Shown: positions 59,323 to 64,000 of the stretch, in pieces
Layout: each line of letters opens with the position of its first letter
Position numbering within the stretch: position 1 is the stretch's first letter
DNA from: Streptomyces sp. SCUT-3
GTDB taxonomy: Bacteria > Actinomycetota > Actinomycetes > Streptomycetales > Streptomycetaceae
Reading direction: 5' to 3'
Length of the DNA: 64,000 nt
Assembly: GCF_014083985.1 (NCBI RefSeq)
Contig: NZ_CP046907.1
Coordinates: 2,398,001 to 2,462,000, forward strand
The notes under the pieces: model-generated
Databases searched by the model: none
Told to the model about the DNA's origin: nothing
The model's input: only the letters and a program-made list of their open reading frames with translations
Position numbers and translations under genes: made by a program

Positions 59323-60541
59323 GTACGCCAAGGCGCTGGGTCGCAGGATCGCCTCCCACCGCAAGCGCCGCGGGCTCTCGCAGAAAGAGTTCGCCGGACT
59401 GCTGGGCCGCTCGGAGGCCTGGGTGTCCCAGGTGGAGCGGGGCGTGCGCCGGGTCGACCGGATGACGGTGCTGGAGAAGGTCGCCGACGTCCTTCAACTT
59501 CCGTTGGCCGAGCTGGCGGCAGAAGCGCCGGTCGTGGCGTCGGTGGCCGGAGGCGAACCGCCCGGGACCGACCGCCTGCGCCTGGTACTCAGCGCCGCAC
59601 ACTCGCTGAAGGCCCTCCTCGGTGACCACGAACCACCGGACGTGCCGGCCCTGCGAGCCGAGGTCGACCGCGCGTGGACGCTGACGCACGCAGGCGACTA
59701 CGCAGACCTGTCCGAGCTTTTGGAGCAACTGGTGCCGCGCCTGGAGTCGGCCGTCCGGTCGGCTCCCGAGCCCGACCGCCCCGAGCTGTTCCGACTGCTG
59801 GCGACCATGTACCACTCGTGCAGCGCGGCACTGGCGAACGCAGGGGAGACGGATGCCGCCTGGATCGCCGCCGACCGCGCCGTGACGGCCGCCGAGCGGG
59901 CCGGAGACCCGCTGCTGGTGGCAGCAGGTGCCTTCCGGCTCTCCATCGTCTTCCTCGGCGCACGCCACTACGGCCAGGCCGCCGAGTCCTCAGGCAGCGC
60001 CGCCGAGGCACTGGCGCCACTGGCCGCGCACGGCCGCCCCGAGGCGGTGGCGCTGCGCGGTGCACTGACCCTGCAACGGGCCGTGGCCGCAGCACGCCTG
60101 GAGCAGGCCGAGGACGCCTACGCGTACCTCCGCGAGGCGCGCGAAGCGGCCGAACGAGTCGGCGAAGGGCGCAACGACTACAACACCGAGTTCGGGCCGA
60201 CCAACGTGAGCCTGCACGAAGTCGCCGTTGCGGTCGCCCTGGGTGACGCCGGAGCCGCCCTGCGCGCGGCGGACACCGTCGACGTCTCCGGCCTCTCTCC
60301 CGAGCGACAGGTACGCTTCCGGATCGACGTCGCCCGGGCGCACACCCAGCGCCGACAGGTGACGGACGCGGTATCCGCACTGGTGAGAGCACATCAGCTC
60401 TCGCCGGAGATCGTCCGGGCCATGCCAATCACCAAACAGCTCGTCTCGGACCTGCTCGCCATGAGCGGGCCCTCGCCGTCCGGCCAACTGCATGCGCTGG
60501 CCGACGAACTGGGCGTGCGCGGCGTACGGACCGGGACGTGA
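59312..60541 (+). CDS. XRE-family regulator with TPR-like C-terminus
   Basis: A 409-residue regulator. The HTH (about 8-62) reads LGRRIASHRKRRGLSQKEFA and LLGRSEAWVSQVERGVRRVD. The remaining 340 residues are all-helical, with repeated A-x-x-A patterns (for example AALANAGETDAAWIAADRAV, ALRGALTLQRAVAAARLEQA), like TPR-type peptide-sensing regulators. I choose TTG at 59312 since AAGGG lies 8 nt before it; GTG at 59303 is an alternative. It overlaps the ABM gene by 11 bp. Confidence 0.86.
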   Translation: MSTEYAKALGRRIASHRKRRGLSQKEFAGLLGRSEAWVSQVERGVRRVDRMTVLEKVADVLQLPLAELAAEAPVVASVAGGEPPGTDRLRLVLSAAHSLKALLGDHEPPDVPALRAEVDRAWTLTHAGDYADLSELLEQLVPRLESAVRSAPEPDRPELFRLLATMYHSCSAALANAGETDAAWIAADRAVTAAERAGDPLLVAAGAFRLSIVFLGARHYGQAAESSGSAAEALAPLAAHGRPEAVALRGALTLQRAVAAARLEQAEDAYAYLREAREAAERVGEGRNDYNTEFGPTNVSLHEVAVAVALGDAGAALRAADTVDVSGLSPERQVRFRIDVARAHTQRRQVTDAVSALVRAHQLSPEIVRAMPITKQLVSDLLAMSGPSPSGQLHALADELGVRGVRTGT

Positions 60542-60639
60542 ACCGGTTGCTCGAACGCCGCCGCTGATGCCACCGGGCAAGGAACAACACCTCGGCCCTC
60601 GACTGGTTCGGGGCGTTCCTGCCGTTCGGACGGTAGGGC

Positions 60640-60700
60640 CTCCTGCCGGGTTCGAACCGACAGCCCCTGCTTCACAGGCCCGGCAGGCGCCCCAACCGCA
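60640..60700 (-). other. tRNA-3'-half-like arm with 9-bp inverted repeat
   Basis: On the minus strand GTCGG-TTCGAAC-CCGGC forms a plausible T-arm. CCTGCCGGG and CCCGGCAGG flank it as a 9-bp inverted repeat with about a 30-nt loop. No matching 5' acceptor or complete cloverleaf was found, so this is not a whole tRNA. It could be an old integration site or chance. The rest of the 367-bp gap (60542-60908) shows nothing I can call. Confidence 0.3.
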
Positions 60701-60908
60701 TTTCCGTTGGTCGCCCTGCTCGTGGGCAGAGCAGGCGCTGGAACACATGCTGCGCAGCGTTCGCCGGGGTGACCAGGGCTCCTGAGCCCGACTCGCCCCC
60801 GTTGCTGCCCTCCTGGCACCGCAACGGTATCTGCGAGAGCATCGCACCTGGTCACAGCGCGTACGACGGCTGTAGCCGCAATCGAATCCGTGTGCCACCG
60901 TGTGGGCC

Positions 60909-62024
60909 ATGAAGGGGAATCGGCACACCCATGCGCACGATCACAGCCCCGGACACAGCAGCACGGGGCACCGACACGGGCCCGGAGAATCCCGGCCGGC
61001 CCGGCTCCGGCACCGACTCGCCCATCTGATCACGCCTCACAGCCATGACACCGGGGACAAGGTCGACGCGGCGATGGAGACCTCCCGCGAAGGCGTGCGC
61101 ACGTTGTGGATCTCCTTGGTCGTCCTGGGGTCGACCACCGCCGTCCAGGCCGTGATCGTCGCGCTGTCGGGTTCGGTCGCGCTGCTCGGCGACACGATCC
61201 ACAACGCCGCCGACGCCCTGACCGCCGTCCCGCTGGGCATCGCGTTCGTCCTCGGGCGGCGGGCGGCGAACCGCCGCTACACCTACGGCTACGGCCGCGC
61301 CGAGGACCTGGCCGGCATCGTCATCGTGGCGACCATCGCGGCTTCCGCGGTCCTGGCCGGCTGGACGGCCGTCGACCGGCTCATGCACCCCCAGGACATC
61401 ACCCACCTGTGGGCGGTCGCCGCAGCAGCGGCCGTCGGGTTCGTCGGCAACGAGTGGGTGGCCCGCTACCGCATCCGCACCGGCCGGCGGATCGGCTCCG
61501 CCGCCCTGGTCGCCGACGGCCTGCACGCCCGCACCGACGGCTTCACCTCGCTGGCCGTCCTCCTCGGTGCCGGCGGTGCCGCACTGGGCCGGCAGGCCGC
61601 CGATCCGATCGTCGGCCTGCTGATCACCATCGCCATCCTGGTGGTCCTCAAGGACGCCGCCCGCGAGGTCTACCGGCGCCTGATGGACTCCGTCGACCCC
61701 GCCCTCGTCGACACCGCGCACACCGCCCTGCGGGGCGTGGACGGCGTGCTGGACACCGGCCAGGTACGGATGCGGTGGATCGGTCACACCCTGCGCGCCG
61801 AGGCCGACATCGTCGTCGCCCCGCACCTGACCGTCGTCCAGGCCCACCGGCTCGCCGTCGCAGCCGAGCACGCCCTGATCCACGCGGTCCCCAGACTGAC
61901 CGCCGCGACCGTCCACACCGACCACACCCCCGCCGACGGCGACCCGCACGCCGGCCTCGTCCACCACACCGTCCGGCCGGGCCGTCCGGCCCCGGCGGCA
62001 GGCAGTTCCGTCGGTGGCCGCTGA
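60909..62024 (+). CDS. Cation diffusion facilitator (CzcD-like) transporter
   Basis: A 371-residue CDF transporter exporting Zn or similar divalent ions by proton exchange. The N-terminal tail is His-rich (HTHAHDHSPGHSSTGHRHG). The metal-site helices show LLGDTIHNAADALTAVPLGI (H-N-x-x-D, helix 2) and ALVADGLHARTDGFTSLAVL (H-x-x-x-D, helix 5). The C-terminal cytoplasmic domain follows from about 260. The ATG at 60909 is chosen; GTG at 60900 is possible. Confidence 0.92.
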   Translation: MKGNRHTHAHDHSPGHSSTGHRHGPGESRPARLRHRLAHLITPHSHDTGDKVDAAMETSREGVRTLWISLVVLGSTTAVQAVIVALSGSVALLGDTIHNAADALTAVPLGIAFVLGRRAANRRYTYGYGRAEDLAGIVIVATIAASAVLAGWTAVDRLMHPQDITHLWAVAAAAAVGFVGNEWVARYRIRTGRRIGSAALVADGLHARTDGFTSLAVLLGAGGAALGRQAADPIVGLLITIAILVVLKDAAREVYRRLMDSVDPALVDTAHTALRGVDGVLDTGQVRMRWIGHTLRAEADIVVAPHLTVVQAHRLAVAAEHALIHAVPRLTAATVHTDHTPADGDPHAGLVHHTVRPGRPAPAAGSSVGGR

Positions 62025-62037
62025 AAGGCTCAACGCC

Positions 62038-62127
62038 ATGACGGACTCCGCCGCCATCAGCGCCTATTGGGACGCCGCCGCCCTCGGCTTCGCGGGCGGC
62101 GGAGGCGTCAGGAACAGCTGCACGTGA
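62038..62127 (+). pseudogene. Truncated gene start (29 codons)
   Basis: Starting 13 bp after the CDF stop, MTDSAAISAYWDAAALGFAG looks like the beginning of an S-adenosylmethionine methyltransferase-type protein, then a stop follows at codon 30. The remainder of the gene is absent. GAAAGG precedes the ATG. It seems to be a relic cut off by a rearrangement. Confidence 0.5.
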
Positions 62128-62216
62128 TCAACCTGTCCGGTAATGGGCCCGGCTTCCCGGGCCGGGCCGGAGGGATCATCGGCCAGGATCTGCATGTTCA
62201 TCCCGTGCTTCAGGCA
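62110..62216 (-). mobile_element. Probable transposase remnant
   Basis: On the minus strand the reading GCLKHGMNMQILADDPSGPA resembles the central part of IS5/IS112-like DDE transposases (pattern KH-x-R-HGMN-x-Q-x-x-AD). No ends, repeats or flanking parts are seen, so only a fragment survives. It lies exactly where the truncated gene stops. Confidence 0.4.
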
Positions 62217-62842
62217 TCCCGCGAGGAGCCTGGGGCCGTGTCGGGCTCGGCCCGGGCGAGCCGGGCGACGAAGTCGTCGACCATGGCGATCTGCACGTCC
62301 TCGGGAAACCGTCCGGGGTCGAAGAGGGCCTGGACGACGAGTCCGTGGACGAAGGCGACAGCGGCGGCGGCCAGTCGGCCGGTGTCGGCCTTCGCGGGGA
62401 TCTCCCCGAGGTCACGTGCCGTCTCGAGATGAGGGCGGAAGCTGTCGCGCAACCTCGTGTACCGGTCGCCCTGTTGGGCGGCCAGCGCCTCGTCGGCGAG
62501 GGACAGGTCCCAGGAGCTGACCCAGATGCGGTTACGGGCGGTGTCGGCCGGCGTGAGCGGCAGGATGTCGAGCAGCACGGCCCGCACGGTGGGCAGGCCG
62601 TCGGCGGGAGGAGTCCGGCGCGGGCGTCCCGCCGTGTCCTGTTCCAGCAGGTCCAGCGCGTGCGTGACCAGGGCCCGTTTGCTCGGGAAGTAGTGCGTCA
62701 GCATGCCGGTCGAGACGCCCATTTCGGCGGCGACGGCGCGCAGTGTCAGACCACCGAATCCTTTGGCGGCAAGGACGCGCCACACCGCCTCGGAGACGTC
62801 CTTGCGGCGGGCTTCGTGATCTCCGGGTGCGGGTGGCGCCAT
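62210..62842 (-). CDS. TetR-family regulator
   Basis: A 210-residue TetR regulator. The HTH reads VWRVLAAKGFGGLTLRAVAA and EMGVSTGMLTHYFPSKRALV, the classical pattern. The C-terminal part (VSSWDLSLADEALAAQQGDR, TGRLAAAAVAFVHGLVVQAL) resembles BetI/TetR_C_6-type ligand domains. Its target is probably the divergent GNAT fusion gene or itself; 110 bp separate the two starts. Its 3' end abuts the transposase remnant. Confidence 0.9.
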   Translation of the reverse strand: MAPPAPGDHEARRKDVSEAVWRVLAAKGFGGLTLRAVAAEMGVSTGMLTHYFPSKRALVTHALDLLEQDTAGRPRRTPPADGLPTVRAVLLDILPLTPADTARNRIWVSSWDLSLADEALAAQQGDRYTRLRDSFRPHLETARDLGEIPAKADTGRLAAAAVAFVHGLVVQALFDPGRFPEDVQIAMVDDFVARLARAEPDTAPGSSRDA

Positions 62843-62952
62843 GCCGCTAGCCTACGTACCGAACGCTTGTTATGCACCCTCCTCGCCATGTGCCCGCAGG
62901 CAGCTTCTCTGCCTGCGTCACCGGCCGGCCCGACCCGGAAGGCGGAACGTCC

Positions 62953-63936
62953 ATGTTCACCAAACCGCTCGGCGACCACGCGCAACTCCGTCCTCTGGAG
63001 CCCTGGCAGGCACCGGAGTTCCTGGCGCACATCGACCGGGCCCGCCCCCTGGTCGACCCGTGGATCCCCTGGGCGTCGCTCACCACCGACCTGGCCTCGG
63101 CCAGGGCGACCCTCCAGCGCTACGCCGACCTCTCGTCCTCCGACAGCGGCCGGATATACGGGATCTGGCTGGACGGTGTGCTCGTCGGCGGCGTCATGTT
63201 CACCCGCTTCGACACCTCTTCGGGGGTGTGCGAGATCGGCTGCTGGCTGGAGGAGGCCGGGCAGGGCCGGGGGCTGGTGACCCGCGCGTGCCGGGCACTG
63301 ATCGACTGGGCCTTCACCGAACGCGGGATGAGCAGGGTCGAGTGGTGGGCCGCCTCCGGCAACACCCGCAGCATCGCGTCCGCGCGCCGTCTGGGCATGA
63401 CCCGGGACGGCGTGCTCCGGCAGCGTTATCCGTACCGCGGGCTGCGGCACGACAGCGAGGTGTGGTCCGTCCTCGCACAGGAGTGGCCGCCGGCAGGGGA
63501 TCGGTCCGCGGTCACGGCCGGCGACCGGGCGGAAATCGACCGGCTGATGGGCCTGTTCATGGACTCGTTCACCAACACCGGCGGGCGGTGCGCCGATCTG
63601 CGGATCATCCGCGAGCTGTTCGTCCCGGAGGGGAGGATCATCTCGAACGTCGGGAACGACCCCGTGGTCATGGACTTGGACGCGTTCGTCGAGCCGCGTC
63701 AGAAGATGCTCACCGACGGAACGCTGACGGAGTTCTCCGAGTGGGAGGTCTCCGGGCGGACGGAGATCTTCGGATCGGTCGCGCACCGCTTCACCGAGTA
63801 CCGCAAGTCCGGTGTCCGGGACGGAGCGCGCTTCGAGGGACACGGCCACAAGACCACCCAGTTCCTTCGCACCCGGGCCGGCTGGAGGATGTCCTCCATG
63901 GCCTGGGACGACGAACCGGACCGACTCCCGGAGTGA
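62953..63936 (+). CDS. GNAT acetyltransferase fused to an NTF2/SnoaL-like domain
   Basis: A 327-residue fusion. Residues 1-180 are a RimJ/RimL-type GNAT (QLRPLEPWQAPEFLAHIDRA, EIGCWLEEAGQGRGLVTRAC, WWAASGNTRSIASARRLGMT). Residues 190-327 form an NTF2-like (DUF4440/SnoaL) domain: AEIDRLMGLFMDSFTNTGGR, IIRELFVPEGRIISNVG, and FLRTRAGWRMSSMAWDDE. They are normally separate proteins. The ATG at 62953 has GAAGGCGG upstream; an ATG at 62872 would add 27 residues. The DNA after the stop (63937-64000) holds nothing visible. Confidence 0.85.
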   Translation: MFTKPLGDHAQLRPLEPWQAPEFLAHIDRARPLVDPWIPWASLTTDLASARATLQRYADLSSSDSGRIYGIWLDGVLVGGVMFTRFDTSSGVCEIGCWLEEAGQGRGLVTRACRALIDWAFTERGMSRVEWWAASGNTRSIASARRLGMTRDGVLRQRYPYRGLRHDSEVWSVLAQEWPPAGDRSAVTAGDRAEIDRLMGLFMDSFTNTGGRCADLRIIRELFVPEGRIISNVGNDPVVMDLDAFVEPRQKMLTDGTLTEFSEWEVSGRTEIFGSVAHRFTEYRKSGVRDGARFEGHGHKTTQFLRTRAGWRMSSMAWDDEPDRLPE

Positions 63937-64000
63937 TGGACGTCCGGGCCCGCAGCCCACGGGCGCGTCCTGCCGGGCGCGTCGCTCTCAGCCGTCCCGC

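Noticed and set aside
60640-60715. Complete tRNA gene on the minus strand
   Set aside because: The T-arm fits but no acceptor stem or seven-base anticodon loop could be formed.

Overview
The window is high-GC actinomycete DNA, almost certainly Streptomyces. Codon third positions are strongly G/C, GTG and TTG starts are common, genes overlap as ATGA/GTGA, and typical Streptomyces families are present (TerD, RsbW-like ATPase, XRE-TPR regulator, LuxR-type cluster regulators).

Left flank (1-2.8 kb): a partial GAF-type signalling gene with a Crp-like palindrome upstream, a flavin reductase, ArfB-type rescue hydrolase, terD with a 17-bp-stem terminator, and a small unknown ORF.

Biosynthetic gene cluster (about 2.9-50.6 kb, all on the minus strand): the two regulators lie at the right end (48.8-50.6 kb), followed by type II thioesterase, DrrAB-like ABC exporter, two NRPS genes (NRPS-A 36012-45326, NRPS-B 20970-35992), MbtH protein, an ACP, a DUF3995 membrane protein, SbnA/SbnB-type diaminopropionate enzymes, then a type II PKS set (KR, fused double-hotdog dehydratase, second ACP, KS, CLF, second KS and degenerate KS partner), hydrolase, hotdog protein, DsbA-like isomerase, a 58-residue ORF, glutamate mutase S and E, an SRPBCC protein and acyl-CoA carboxylase beta and epsilon subunits.

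How it may work: the carboxylase supplies malonyl-CoA. The type II PKS with KR and DH builds a highly reduced, polyene-type acyl chain on the twin ACPs. The first C domain of NRPS-A loads this chain onto a six-module assembly line: C-A-T-E, C-A(Ser)-T-E, then C-A-T-E, C-A(Val-like)-T, C-A(diamino acid)-T, C-A(Asp-type)-T-TE. SbnA/B should supply 2,3-diaminopropionate and the mutase 3-methylaspartate, matching the codes of modules 5 and 6. The predicted product is an acylated hexapeptide. This building-block set (polyene or cinnamoyl acid, diaminopropionate, methylaspartate) recalls coprisamide-type peptides. That link is from memory and needs comparison.

Sequence quality: NRPS-B is broken by many single-base indels, mostly between about 27.0 and 32.6 kb plus one near 24.78 kb. 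They sit in homopolymers inside otherwise conserved motifs, so I treat them as probable sequencing errors.

Right flank (51-64 kb): ordinary chromosomal genes: GNATs, cupin, pterin dehydratase, a VapBC-like toxin-antitoxin pair, a secreted FG-GAP propeller, a regulatory trio (RsbW-like, ABM monooxygenase, XRE-TPR), a cation-efflux protein, TetR, and an unusual GNAT-NTF2 fusion. A truncated gene and a probable transposase remnant lie at 62.0-62.2 kb.
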